A DNA stretch of 64,000 nucleotides from Orientallactaga sibirica (GCA_036365145.1 JAEOAD010000005.1:5499001-5563000); one strand, 5' to 3'; shown: positions 35,397 to 45,594, counted from the first letter of the stretch. Notes: generated by a model not told the origin, from the sequence alone. Program-made: numbers and translations.

Positions 35397-35802
35397 GGGG
35401 CTGGAGAGATGGCTCAGTGGTTAAGGCACTTGCCTGTAATGCCTAACAATCAGGGTTTGACACCCTAGTACCCATGTAAAGCCACATGCACAAAGTGAAG
35501 CATACATCTAGAGTTCATTTGTAGTAGCTGGAAGTCCTGGCAAACCCATTCTCTTTGTCTTTCTTCTTCTCTCTGCTTGCAACTAAAATAATTAAGTATC
35601 GGGGGCTGGAGAGATGGCTTAGCGGGTAAGGCGTTTGCCTGCAAAGCCAAAGGATCCTGTTCGACTCTCCAGGACCCATGTAAGCTAGATGCACAAGAGG
35701 GTGCATGCATCTGGAGTTCATCTGCAGTGGTTGGAGGCCCTGGCGCACCCATTCTCTCTCTGCCTCTTCCTCTCTCTCTCAAAAATAAAAAAAATTTTTA
35801 AA
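35397..35802 (+). mobile_element. Two DIP-type SINEs of different subtypes
   Basis: The first (to 35600) has the CTGCTTGCAACTAAAATAAT end; the second (from 35603) the ordinary CTCTCTCAAAAATAAAA end. Confidence 0.85.
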
Positions 35803-36670
35803 TGATAATTATTCTTTTTAAGAAAAAGAAAATGCAGGCAATATGGTGTCCATCTTCTTCCTCTAGCTAGTCTCCTCCCTCTCCGCTAACCCCAACCCTT
35901 CCACTTCCTTCTACCTTTCTTTTGCAGGCACAGTCTTGCTGCAGAGCCCACAGTGGCCTCAAATTCTTGATCTTCCTGCCTCGGCCTTCTCGGGGCTGGT
36001 TGTAGGTATGCATGCAGCAGCTGTTCTGGGGAGAGGCTTCTGCAAAGGCTGGTTTGCAGACACTGAGCACCGCTAACCCGGCGGCAGCGACTGCGTTGCG
36101 CTGATCTGCTGCACGAGACTCGGCAACCTGCCTGAATCCCTCCTGCCCAAGCATTTGGCATTTTATTTATAAAGCAGGGCTTTGACACTTTTCTTTCACA
36201 TCTCCGAGTCTGGAGTATTTGTGGGGCTTTGACATTTTCCGATGAATCCTCACCACAAAGCACGTTCGGTTCAGTGTTCACAGGCTTGTGGAATCGCTTC
36301 TGGAAGCCGGACCACCAAGACTGAGCAGAACTAAGGGCTCTGGGCCAATCTGCTTATCAAAGTAAGTGTGTGTGCTTACACACAGCATGAGAAGAGGAAA
36401 ATGAATTAACCTCCATTCCAGACCCGGCTTTACCATTTCTACTCTCTGCCTTTTCATCTGTAAAAAGGGCACTGACTGACTCAGATGTCACAGAGCCGCA
36501 GCGATGCTGTAGCAGAATCCATGAGCAGCACTCAGCTGGCACCGAACGGTCCTTCTATTCATCGGAAGTGACAGTGAGAATCACCAGTGAACTAAATCCT
36601 TCACGTTCCCTCGAGGTCCCTGCTTGGACCGTCTGGGCTTCTGAATGAAGCCGGATAAAGAGTTCTTGTG
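35803..36670. other. Mostly unique interval, old B1 fragment, CpG-bearing patch
   Basis: An old minus-strand B1-like piece lies near 35925-36015. After it CpGs are relatively frequent (36070-36130, 36500-36650). The 95- and 131-codon minus-strand frames overlap in different registers and match nothing I know. Possible conserved non-coding DNA. Confidence 0.4.
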
Positions 36671-36671
36671 A

Positions 36672-36841
36672 AGCCGGGTGTGGTGGTGCACGCCTTTAAT
36701 TCCAGCACTGGGGAGGCAGAGGTAGGAGGATTGCTGTGAGTTCAAGGCCACCCTGAGACTACATAGTGAATTCCACGTCAGCCTGGGCTAGAGTGAGACC
36801 CTACCTCGAAAAACACACACAGAAAGAAAGAAAGAAAGAAA

Positions 36842-36886
<45 letters not shown>

Positions 36887-36994
36887 GAGGGAGAAAGAGA
36901 GAAGAGAGAGGAAGGAAGGAAGGAAGGAAGGAAGGAAGGAAGGAAGGAAGGAAGGAAGAGAGAGAGAGAGAGAGAAAGAAAGAAAGAAAAAAGG
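36672..36994 (+). mobile_element. B1-type SINE with a 174-nt purine tail
   Basis: Complete B1 to about 36812, CACACA, then 36821-36994 is only A and G: GAAA, then GAGA, GGAA, GAGA and GAAA blocks. Confidence 0.88.
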
Positions 36995-37036
36995 TATGTA
37001 CACTGGTCCAGGGTGAGCTCATTTCTAGCTCATTCT

Positions 37037-37192
37037 TTTTTTGTTTGTTTGTTTTCAAGGTAGGGTCTTGCTCTAGCCCAGGCTGAACTGGAATTCAGTA
37101 TGTAGTCTCAGGGTGCCCTTGAACACATGGCAGTCCTCCTATCTCTTCCTTCCAGGTGCTGGGATTAAAGGTGTGTGCCACCATACCCGGCT
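37037..37192 (-). mobile_element. B1-type SINE
   Basis: Minus-strand copy with a TTTGTTTGTTTG tail. Confidence 0.87.
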
Positions 37193-37257
37193 CCCTTTTT
37201 TTTTTTTAATGGAAGCTGTGTTGTACTTGAAAATCCACCCATTTTGCTAACATACAT

Positions 37258-37452
37258 TTTTTAAAAATATTTTTATTTATTTATTTGACAGAGAGAGAGG
37301 CAGAGAAAAAGAGAGAGAGAATGGGTATGCCAGGGCCCTCAGCCACTGCAAACTCCAGACACATGTGCCACCTTGTGCCTCTGGCTTACGTGGGTCCTGG
37401 AGAACTGAACCGAAGGCGAGTGCCTTAACTGCTAAGCCATCTCTCCAGCCCT
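37258..37452 (-). mobile_element. DIP-type SINE
   Basis: Minus-strand copy missing the GGTCCTTAGGCTTTGCAGG part of its head. Confidence 0.84.
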
Positions 37453-37609
37453 GACATACATTTTAATATTGTAAACAAAACAGAATCTGCAGACACAATG
37501 CAACAAGTATCTTAAAGGACAAGAGCATTACAGCTCAATCTTTTACTTCTGATTTGAATAAAGCACAAAGAGATGTCTAGTATTTGTACATTGGTCAGAA
37601 GCTTACCAT

Positions 37610-37689
37610 AGGCTAGACTAGCCGGTCAGTGCGCCCCAGGGATCCTCCTGTCTTGGCTTCAGTGATAGGATTGTAAGTGTGCACTAACC
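37610..37689 (-). mobile_element. B4/RSINE-like SINE, first half, interrupted by an ERV
   Basis: AGCCGGTCAGTGCGCCCCAG and GATCCTCCTGTCTTGGCTTC follow the minus-strand B4 order. The element stops at the LTR and continues at 38281. Confidence 0.65.
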
Positions 37690-37695
37690 ATACCT

Positions 37696-37751
37696 TGTAT
37701 GGCACAATGCAGGTCTGGCCCTAGCCAGACTGCATGCTAAAAGAAACTAGG
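37696..37751 (+). repeat. Truncated 5' LTR
   Basis: TGTATGGCACAATGCAGGTC is identical to the start of the 3' LTR; similarity fades after AGAAACTAGG, where the deletion joins internal sequence. Confidence 0.8.
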
Positions 37752-37914
37752 CCACACCCCTCAGGTTTTCTCCCTAGGATGGCGGGTAGTCAATGACGGG
37801 TAAGACTCCACGAGATGGGGCAACCTAAGACAGGCACTGTCGCATGTGATGATTCCATGGGGCCTGGGTTCAACAATGGCTTGGCAAAGAACCGTGCCTC
37901 CCAGTCGCCTATAA

Positions 37915-37934
37915 TAAAAACAAAAAGGAGGATA
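37915..37934 (+). promoter_or_regulatory. Polypurine tract (plus-strand primer site)
   Basis: AAAAACAAAAAGGAGGATA ends directly before the TG of the 3' LTR, the expected position for the plus-strand primer. Confidence 0.7.
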
Positions 37935-38274
37935 TGTATGGCACAATGCAGGTCTGGCCCTGACCAGACGTCATGCCAGAAGAAACCTGGAAGTGGCTTC
38001 TGTGGACATACTTGTAAGAAACCTGCTATGAGATGATCTGTCCAGAGACAGGCTATCATTGGTCACAAAAAGAGGACCACCCCATACAATGATTGGCCAG
38101 CCAAACCCCTTAAAACCCCCTACACTTCCTTGAATAAACGAGTTTGCAGCAACTCGCCCTCTGCCTGCTTTCACCCAACTCCTGGAGTCTGTGTTGTGAC
38201 TCTGTACTTCTCACCCCCTACTTGGCAGAGACCCTGTCGTCCCTCCTGGGCTGGCCCTAGGAGGGACCCCAACA
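37935..38274 (+). repeat. 3' LTR, 340 bp
   Basis: Begins TGTATGG and ends CCCCAACA. It holds inverted CCAAT words (TGATTGGCCAG near 38090), a TTAAAA TATA-like box (38110) and AATAAA (38133-38138) in the order of U3 and R. It could still act as a promoter, but this is untested. Confidence 0.8.
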
Positions 38275-38280
38275 ATACCT

Positions 38281-38370
38281 GGCATTTCACATCGGTGCAA
38301 GATGTCCTTATGCTTGCAAAGCAAACACTGTACCAATTAAGATATTCCCCACAGCCCCAAAGTGTATTTT
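38281..38370 (-). mobile_element. B4/RSINE-like SINE, second half
   Basis: GATGTCCTTATGCTTGCAAA to CCCCACAGCCCC is the head end of the B4 that begins at 37610. Confidence 0.62.
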
Positions 38371-38423
38371 CCACGTTGCTGGGAGTTTGATTCTATGGTA
38401 TGGACCCAACAAAATGCATTCCA

Positions 38424-38660
38424 TAAAAGTGAGTTTGGGCTTAGAGGTTAAGGTGCTTGCCTGCAAAGCCCAAGGACCCACATTTGGCTCTCCAGATCTC
38501 ACATCAGCCAGACACACAGTGATGCAAGTGTGCAAGGTCACACACGCACACAGATGATGCCTGTGTCTGGAGTTTGATTGCAGTGGCTGAGGCCTTGGCA
38601 TACCAATTCTCTCCCTCCCCCACTCACGCTCTCTCTCTCTCTCATAAACATAAAAAATAT
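38424..38660 (+). mobile_element. DIP-type SINE, long subfamily
   Basis: Carries CAGTGATGCAAGTGTGCAAG, the extra block; head damaged (GTGAGTTTGGGCTTAGAGGT). Confidence 0.8.
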
Positions 38661-38784
38661 AATAAAAATGAGTTTGTTAGAAGCCAGCCCATCAGTCACG
38701 TACTACCTTGGACAGTGAGCATGCTGTACTGACTTTCTTCAAAGTAACATGAAGTAAATGGTAGCTTAAAGTAGGGCATTGCAG

Positions 38785-38868
38785 GGCTACGATTGTGGCT
38801 CAGTGTATGTAGGGCACTGGCCTAATATGTGGTGAGGCTTCAGGTTCCAACCCAAGTACCATGGAAGA
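38785..38868 (+). mobile_element. ID-like SINE
   Basis: GGGCTACGATTGTGGCTCAG to TTCCAACCCAAGTACCATGG matches the tRNA-Ala-derived ID layout. Confidence 0.55.
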
Positions 38869-39085
38869 GACAATATGTCAAAGTGAGGTGTTGTAGCCAT
38901 TGCCTAGGCACAAGGCAACGTGCTTTAGTCTATAACCCCAGGGCTTTCACAGAGGACGGCATGGTGTAATCTGAGGTGTGCCAAATACTCCTCTCTTGCC
39001 AAACAGGTACGGCTGCTGACAGTCAGTTATCATTTCAGAGTATGGCACTGCAACTTGAACCTGGCCTCCACTTAAAAAGGGGGAG
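38869..39085. other. Unique spacer
   Basis: No repeat or frame recognised. Confidence 0.4.
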
Positions 39086-39515
39086 GGGCGCTGGAGAGAT
39101 GGCTTAGTGGTTAAGGCGCCTGCCTCCTAAGCCCAAGAAAGCTGGTTCCAATCTCCAGGTCCCACATTTAGCCAGAGGCAAAGTGGTGCAAGGGTGCAAT
39201 GCCGCACTTGACCACAAGGGGGTGCACGCATCTGGAGTTCGTTCACAGCAGCTGAGAGGCTGCTGGCACACCCATCTCTATCTGTCGCCCTCTCTCTCTC
39301 TGACTCTCTCCAAAAAAAAAAGGGGGGGTGTGGTGGAGAAATTGCTCAGTGGTTAAAGGCATTTGCTTACAAAGTCTGACAGCCTGGGTTCAATTTCTCA
39401 GTACCCACATAAAGCCAGATGCAAAGCTGCATCTGGAGTTTGTTTGTGGTGTCCTTCCTGCCACTGGTGTGCCCATACTCACTCCCCTCCTCAAATAAAT
39501 AAAATTTAAATAAAA
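39086..39515 (+). mobile_element. Two DIP-type SINEs (long subfamily, then ordinary)
   Basis: 39086-39318 has the extra GTGGTGCAAGGGTGCAATGC block and the CACAGCAGCTGAGAGGCTGC variant. 39327-39515 is an ordinary copy with a short CT block. Confidence 0.82.
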
Positions 39516-39523
39516 TTTAAATT

Positions 39524-39903
39524 GAAGCTGGATGTGGTCACGCACGCCTTTAATCCCAGCACTCGGGAGGCAGAGGTAGGAGGATCACCGTGAGTTTGAG
39601 GCCACCCTGAGACTACGTAGTGAATTCCAGGTCAGCCTGAGCTAGAGTGAAACCCTACCTCAAAAACCAAAAGAAAAACAAAAACAAAAAAAAAAAAACA
39701 AGAAATACCAACAAAAGTTTTCGCCTGAAGAGAAATAGAAGAAAAAAAGCCATAAGCCGGGCGTGGTGGCGCACGCCTTTAATCCCAGCACTCGGGAGGC
39801 AGAGGTAGGAGGATTGCCATGAGTTCAAGGCCACCCTGAGACTACATAGTTAATTCCAGGTCAGCCTGGGCCAGAGTGAGACCCTAAAAAAAAAAAAAAA
39901 AAA
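39524..39903 (+). mobile_element. Two B1-type SINEs
   Basis: Copies at 39524-39698 and 39752-39903. The second keeps GCCGGGCGTGGTGGCGCACG intact and looks young, although its 3' end lacks CC(T)ACCTC. Confidence 0.88.
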
Positions 39904-40501
39904 GCCAGGTCACAAATTTGAGGACAGCCTGAGCTACTTAGTGAATCTGAGGACAGCCTGGGCTAGATACAGCAATACTGTCATGCAGAAAAGGAATGGA
40001 TAAAAAAAGAAAGAAGGGAGGGCAATCCAGAGCATCAATGGCCATCCCAATGGAGCCCCAGGAATCCAAGGGGAATGGTGAGACGCGGGAGAATCCATCA
40101 GATACCTGATACCCAGGCCATGAACAGTAGCCTTGTGGGTCACTTACTGACAATATGTCCTGTCACTTCAGTCTGGACTGCCCCTCTGTCGATAGTTATA
40201 CAACAGCTGGTTGATGGTATAAACTCTGGAGCTAGACTGAAGTTTGCACCAGTTCCTCAGTTTACCATGGCTGCTGTGTACTGCAGACAGATTCCCTTAA
40301 ACTTTTTTGGTCTCCTGTCCTTTTTATCTGTTAAAAAAAATGTATCTGGCTTATAGGCTGGGGTGTGAAAGAACTGAAGGATCTATGACACATAGTCTTG
40401 TATCACTTAACATTGGGGATATAGTCTGAGAAAAGCACCATTGGGTAGTTTGGTCATTGGGAGAACATCACATGGTATACCCGTAGAAATTAAAGTGACC
40501 A
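39904..40501. other. Unique sequence with duplicated B1-tail words
   Basis: GAGGACAGCCTGAGCTACTT and GAGGACAGCCTGGGCTAGAT near 39920-39968 look like a duplicated old B1 tail. The rest shows no gene. Confidence 0.4.
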
Positions 40502-40592
40502 CAGCTAGAATTGTGGGCACATACCTGTAATCTCAGCACTTGGGAGGACTCTAAGTTAGAGGCCAGCCTGGTCTACATAGCAATACCTTGTT
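40502..40592 (+). mobile_element. Old B1-like SINE
   Basis: ACCTGTAATCTCAGCACTTG and GAGGCCAGCCTGGTCTACAT are closer to ancestral B1 than to the recent set. Confidence 0.6.
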
Positions 40593-40594
40593 GA

Positions 40595-40630
<36 letters not shown>

Positions 40631-40633
40631 AAA

Positions 40634-40669
<36 letters not shown>

Positions 40670-40824
40670 GGGAGGGAGGGAGGAAGAAAGAGAGAGAGAA
40701 AGAAAGAAAGAGGGAGGGAGGGAGGGAGGAAAGAAGGAAGGAAGGAAGGAAGGAAGGAAGGAAGGAAGGAAGGAAGGAAGGAAGGAAGGAAGGAAGGAAG
40801 GAAGGAAGGAAGGAAGGAAGGAAG
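40593..40824 (+). repeat. 232-nt uninterrupted purine tract
   Basis: Only A and G: GAAA blocks, GGGA and GAGA blocks, then about 20 GGAA units. It starts at the end of an old B1, so it probably grew from the A tail. Confidence 0.92.
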
Positions 40825-40828
40825 CAGG

Positions 40829-40985
40829 CAAGCCAGGAGATGGTTCAGTTGGTAGGATGCTTGCCTCATAAGCATAAGAGGCAGAGGTCAGAGAATCACT
40901 GTGAGTTAGAGGCCACCCTGACAGTACATAGTAAATTCTAGGTTAGCCTGGGCTACAGTGAGACCCTACCTCAAAAAACCCCCCA
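40829..40985 (+). mobile_element. Chimeric SINE: ID/B4-like head joined to B1 body
   Basis: GGAGATGGTTCAGTTGGTAG is a tRNA-like head; AGAGGCAGAGGTCAGAGAAT onward follows B1. The junction (CATAAGCATAAGAGGCAG) is abrupt. Confidence 0.55.
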
Positions 40986-41470
40986 AAAAAAGAAAAGAAG
41001 AAAAGAAAAATAATATTTTACTTTTGAAACTTTTCTTAAACATTTTTTGGTAGAAATATCTCTTCCCAGTAAAACATTAAATTCTCAATGTTTCACAATA
41101 CCAACGGTGCCAGTTCTACTTGAATCACAGTCAAATTTCTTCACAGCCCCTTCCAAGAAAAGCAACTTTTGGATCAATGACCTTCAAAAATACAAGGTTT
41201 AAGAAATATTTTCTGGTCTAAAAAAAAAAAAAATCATACTAAGAAGTCAGCAGTACTCTTTTCAAAATAGAACTTAATTCAAAAACTAAAAACATCACAA
41301 AAATATTTAAAAGTTATTACAAAAGTTTGCAGTCTCAAGCATCAATTATTATCTCTAGAAATTTTGACAACTTTCTAAGAGAAAATTAATATTATTTCCA
41401 CTATTGTGATTTAGTGCAAGCTCCCAAAGTTATTTCAATGTGGGAAAAATAGTCCTAGATTATAATCAAG
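40986..41470. other. AT-rich unique sequence
   Basis: About 480 bases, strongly AT-rich, no frame or repeat recognised. Confidence 0.45.
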
Positions 41471-41686
41471 TACTATCCTTGAAAGCAAGAGGACCTGAGT
41501 TTGATTTCCAGAATCCACATAAAAACGTGAGCATGCTGGCCAGGCGTGATGGCGCACACCTTTAATCCTAGCACTGGGGAGGCAGAGGTAGGAGGATTGC
41601 TGTGAGTTCCAGGCCACCCTAAGACTACATAGTGAATTGCAGGACAGTCTGGCCTAGAGCAAGACTATACCTCAAAAACCAAAAAA
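41471..41686 (+). mobile_element. B4-like fragment broken by a B1
   Basis: AGAGGACCTGAGTTTGATTT is a B4/tRNA-like head piece; a B1 copy follows at 41537. Confidence 0.65.
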
Positions 41687-41687
41687 T

Positions 41688-41891
41688 AGGGGCTGGAGAG
41701 ATGGCTTACTAGTTAAGGTATTTGTCTGTGAAGCCTAAGGACCCAGATTCAATTCCCCAAAACCCACATAAGCCAGATGCACAAAGTGGCGCATGCACCG
41801 GAAGTTTGTTTGCAGTGGCTAAAGACCCTAGAATGCCCATTGTCTTTCTTGCTCTCTCTCCCCATATCTCTCTTCTTGCAAATAAACAAAA

Positions 41892-41941
<50 letters not shown>

Positions 41942-41942
41942 G
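41688..41942 (+). mobile_element. DIP-type SINE with (CTAT)n tail
   Basis: DIP copy of the CTTGCAAATAAA subtype, ending in about twelve CTAT units (41895-41942). Confidence 0.86.
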
Positions 41943-42236
41943 TGCAATAGATATGCATGCTGGTGCATACTTGTAACTCAAGCACTGGGGAGATGGAGAC
42001 AGTTGATCCTGGCGTTTGCTGGCCACCAGTCTAGCCTACTCACCTACTTGGCAGGTCCAGGCCAATGAGAGACTTTGTCTCCAAAAAGGTGGACAGTGTT
42101 CCTGAGGAATACCTGAGGTTGTCCACTGGCCTCCACATGTGCACACACGCACACGTGCACACACGCACATGTGCACACACGCACATGTGCACACACGCAC
42201 ACGTGCACACACGCACACACACACCCCTATAAAGAT
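41943..42236 (+). mobile_element. B4/RSINE-like SINE with 16-bp CACACG repeats
   Basis: GCTGGTGCATACTTGTAACT to CAGGCCAATGAGAGACTTTG and CACTGGCCTCCACATGTGCA form a B4 body. From 42137 TGCACACACGCACAYG repeats about five times, an alternating purine-pyrimidine tract. Confidence 0.68.
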
Positions 42237-42351
42237 TAATTTACAAGGGCGAAGGAAGGAGTTGGTGCAGATAAATTCCCAACAAAGGTTAAACTAAGTT
42301 TCAATTACTTTCTTGTAAATCTTAACATTTACAGCAACATATGCTGTTCCT

Positions 42352-42565
42352 TGGGCCGGGCAAATGGCTCAGCGGTTGAAAGCATTTGCTTGCAAAGTCT
42401 ACTAGTTTGGGGTTCAGTTTCCCAGGACCCATGAAGCCAGATGCACAGGGTGGCGCATGCAAGTGGAGTTTGTTTGCAGGGTCAGGAGGCCCTGATGTGC
42501 CCATTCTCTCATATGCTTTCTCTCTCCCTCCTTCCCTCTGTCCCTCCTAGCCTCCCTCCCTCATA
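42352..42565 (+). mobile_element. DIP-type SINE
   Basis: Copy with GGGCCGGGCAAATGGCTCAG head; tail reduced to CATAAAGTTACAAAA. Confidence 0.82.
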
Positions 42566-42769
42566 AAGTTACAAAATAGTTTTACATGTGGTACCTATTC
42601 CGATGGGACAACAATGAAAAGCTTGCTAAGAATAAGGCTGTTTGACGCACTGAAAAAGTTACCAACATCCAACCGTTAGACATTTAATCCATAAAACCAT
42701 TTCCTGCCTACCTTCCAATTGACAACTAAAAGGTAAGTAGTATGGTTGAATGAATGACTTTTTTGGGGG

Positions 42770-42912
42770 GGGGAGGGGTTGAGGTAGGGTTTCACTCTAG
42801 CCCAGGCTGACCTGGAACTCACTATGTAGTCTCAGGGTGGCCTCAAACTCATGGCGATCCTCCTACCTCTGCCTCTGTGCTGGTTTTAAAGGCATGCGAC
42901 ACCACACCCGGT
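42770..42912 (-). mobile_element. B1-type SINE
   Basis: Minus-strand copy with a G-rich start and a short deletion (CTCTGTGCTGGTTTTAAAGG). Confidence 0.85.
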
Positions 42913-43712
42913 GGATGCTTTCAGACCTACTTGAGGATCACATTGCTGTTTAAGTGGCCCTGAGCTTGGCCAGCCTGCTCCCGGGGGAGTCTCCATTGAT
43001 GGCACTGTTATTCTGTCATCTCAGATAGGTCCCAGGCAGCACACTGAATCGTTCCCCTTCTGCCTGGGAGGGCTCATACGTTCACATGTCCCAGAGAAGG
43101 AGCACACTCACTCCGTTCTAAGGTCATGACGTAGCCATATTTAATACCAAGAGAAACTTGCTTGCTACACTCAATTAAAAATGAGATGACACACCCAGTC
43201 GGTCTAACACTCCTGCCCCCAAAAGCTCAGATGTTGAAAGCTTTCACTTACACCTAAGCCATTAGCTATTTATGGGGAGGGGAGCAGACCAGTAAGAGCT
43301 CCCAGCTACCACCCTACAGAGCTTGCTGGGCTGTTAAAAAACAAAAACAAAAACAAAACAAAACAGCCTTTGTAATACTTGGAGCCGTGGGGAGGGCAGG
43401 ACGCGATGCCTGCCTGCTCCTTCTCTGGTCTGGGCATGTGTCGTGCAGGGCTGGTTTAGAAGCAACATGTGTTGCGATTGCATTAGACATTGGCTGCTGC
43501 ATGACTGCAGAGGCAAGTGGTGACCTGTGCGTGGAAGTGACATCTGCAGAGACCTTCCAAGATGGCTAGTGTCCCTCTCCATGGACTGGCCTGCACTGGG
43601 CCTCAGTGAAGAGTGGGTCCGACCTATAGGCCCTTCAGCTTATCTTGTGCAAAGCAGAAACCGCCTCATGCACATTATACTCCCTTCTGCATCATTTATT
43701 TTTTCTTTTGTT
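42913..43712. other. Repeat-poor 800-bp interval
   Basis: Only an AAAAC run (43338-43366) stands out. Overlapping 60-82-codon frames on both strands have no recognisable domain. Confidence 0.42.
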
Positions 43713-43856
43713 TTTGATTTTTTGAGGTAGGGTCTCACTCTAGCCCAGACTGACCTGAAATTCACTCTGTATTCCCAGGCTGGCCATGAACTCAGAGATC
43801 CTACCTTTGCCTCCCTAGTGCTGGAACTAAAGGCGTGCACCACCATGCCTGGCAGG
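43713..43856 (-). mobile_element. B1-type SINE
   Basis: Minus-strand copy with TATTCCCAGGCTGGCCATGA in the middle; fairly diverged. Confidence 0.85.
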
Positions 43857-43904
43857 ATGTTTATTTTTTAAAAAAATATTTTTATTACTACCTCAAAAAA
43901 CCAA

Positions 43905-44116
43905 AAAAAAAAATTTAATATTTTTATTTATTTGAAAGAGAGAGAAACACAGAGATAGAGGCGGCGGGGTGGGGGGAGGGGGAGGAGTATGGTGTGCCAG
44001 GGCCTCTGCCACTGCAAACAAACTCCAGATGCATGCTTCACTTTGTGCATCTGGCTTTACACGGGTACTGCGGAATAGAACCTGGGCTATCAAGCTTTAA
44101 CAAGCAAGCCCCTGGA
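43905..44116 (-). mobile_element. DIP-type SINE, 5' end lost
   Basis: Minus-strand copy; the A-box end is missing after CAAGCAAGCCCC. The CT block is GGCGGCGGGGTGGGGGGAGG. Confidence 0.78.
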
Positions 44117-44892
44117 TCTTTTCTTTATTTAGGAAACAGAAGTGTCAGTATACAATCCTCAGCCTCACTGTACTTCTCTCCTTTGTCTGAAAACCCTTTA
44201 AGGGCCTTGGAATTGGCAGCAGGAAGGAATTAAGAACCCAAACACAACCGCGCGGTGCAGGGATTATGTGGAGCCACGCTGACAAGCACTCACTCTGTAC
44301 TGACCTGGCCTGAGTTCAAAACTTACCTTCCACGAAACCCATACACATCTATAACATCAGGGGAACACTGGAGCGATTCTGCATGAACCGTGCAGGAGGG
44401 ACTGACGCTGTGATAGTCAACGTGCTCTATGTGAGCATGGTGGGCGCAGATAAGAACTCTGACCCTGGACAACTCAACTGACATCCTTCCCCGTGGGCTC
44501 CCACCTATATGAAGTGGAGATAATAAATAACGGACATGCTCACAGGGGAAAGGCCCATCCAGTGCTCAGGCTAGGAGCAGCCCTCCACAGACAGCCATGG
44601 GCCACCATGATTATTGCTGGCTGCAGTGCAGACCCAGGGAGAGGAAAAAGTCCATCTATTCCGGGGATACCTTCAGCTTCTTACAAAACATAAAGATGTA
44701 CTGGGTGGTCTTGGGGGGGTCATTTAGTTCTTTCTGTGCCTTAGTTTCCTCACTTGCTCATCTGAAGAAAAAGGATGGTGACAGTAGACAGTCAATCTGC
44801 ACATACGGCATTCAGTGTATTTGCAGTGTTTGTCACTAACCCTGCCATCAAGACAAAGAAAAGCATTGTTTTCACAGAAAGCTAAAATGGGG
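44117..44892. other. Unique sequence, no gene seen
   Basis: About 780 bases. Frames of 66-94 codons overlap with no resemblance to a known family. Confidence 0.42.
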
Positions 44893-45078
44893 CCGGGCAT
44901 GGGGGCTCTCTTGAAGCAGGGTGTGGTGGCACATGACTTTAATCCCAGCACTCGGGGAGGCAGAGGTAGGAGGATCGCCATGAGTTCGAGGCCACCCTGA
45001 GACAACATAGAGGGTTTCAGGTCAGCCTGAGCTACAGTGAGACCCTACCTCAAAAGAAAAAGAAAGAAAGAAAGCTAA
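44893..45078 (+). mobile_element. B1-type SINE with duplicated head
   Basis: GGCCGGGCATGGGGGCTCTC is followed by a second start (GCAGGGTGTGGTGGCACATG), so the first bases look duplicated or nested. Confidence 0.8.
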
Positions 45079-45559
45079 AATGGGAAAGAAAATATTTAAG
45101 CCACTAACATTAACGAATCAGGAAGAATTCATCTTTTCTCATATAGTGCAATTATTTTCATTTTTATGAATACTCTCATAGGTTTTTTTGTAAATAAATC
45201 TGGATTTGTGCAGAGCTTGTTCAATTTTAAAGTGCTTCCACATATATTTTTCATCCTGTTAGGACTGACAGATGAAGCTGCACTTCTGGTTAATCATTAG
45301 GATGGTCTGTCTCTTGGCGGAGCGTGTCCCATTGTAAAGAGGACGCTTTGAAAGCTCTGGCAGTCCGCGCCCACGGCCTGCTGGTGCATGTGAAAATGCC
45401 TCCGGAGCCCAGCACTACTGACTGGGATACCATTTTACAGCTGGGCGATTCATTAGTCTTTGCAGGCATCTTGGTGTCTTTGGTGGTCAAAGGAGCACGA
45501 GTCCCACACTCTCCTTAATTGTCATCTAGTCCTGTGTTTCATACAGAAACTCTAATACA

Positions 45560-45594
<35 letters not shown>

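Larger units (their letters stand above)
37690..38280 (+). mobile_element. Endogenous retrovirus remnant (deleted provirus)
   Basis: ATACCT at 37690-37695 and 38275-38280 is a 6-bp target duplication, usual for betaretrovirus-like (ERVK) insertions. Between them lie the first 56 bp of a 5' LTR, about 180 bp of 3' internal sequence with a polypurine tract, and a complete 3' LTR. gag, pol and env are absent. It interrupts a B4 element, so it is younger than that. Confidence 0.8.

Noticed and set aside
37696..38274. Two separate solo LTRs
   Set aside because: Only the first 56 bp are duplicated and a polypurine tract precedes the second copy, so it is one deleted provirus.
40588..40941. Lysine/glutamate-rich and leucine/proline/serine-rich frames (also at 36766-37086 and 51650-52139)
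   Set aside because: Products of GAAA and GGAA simple repeats.
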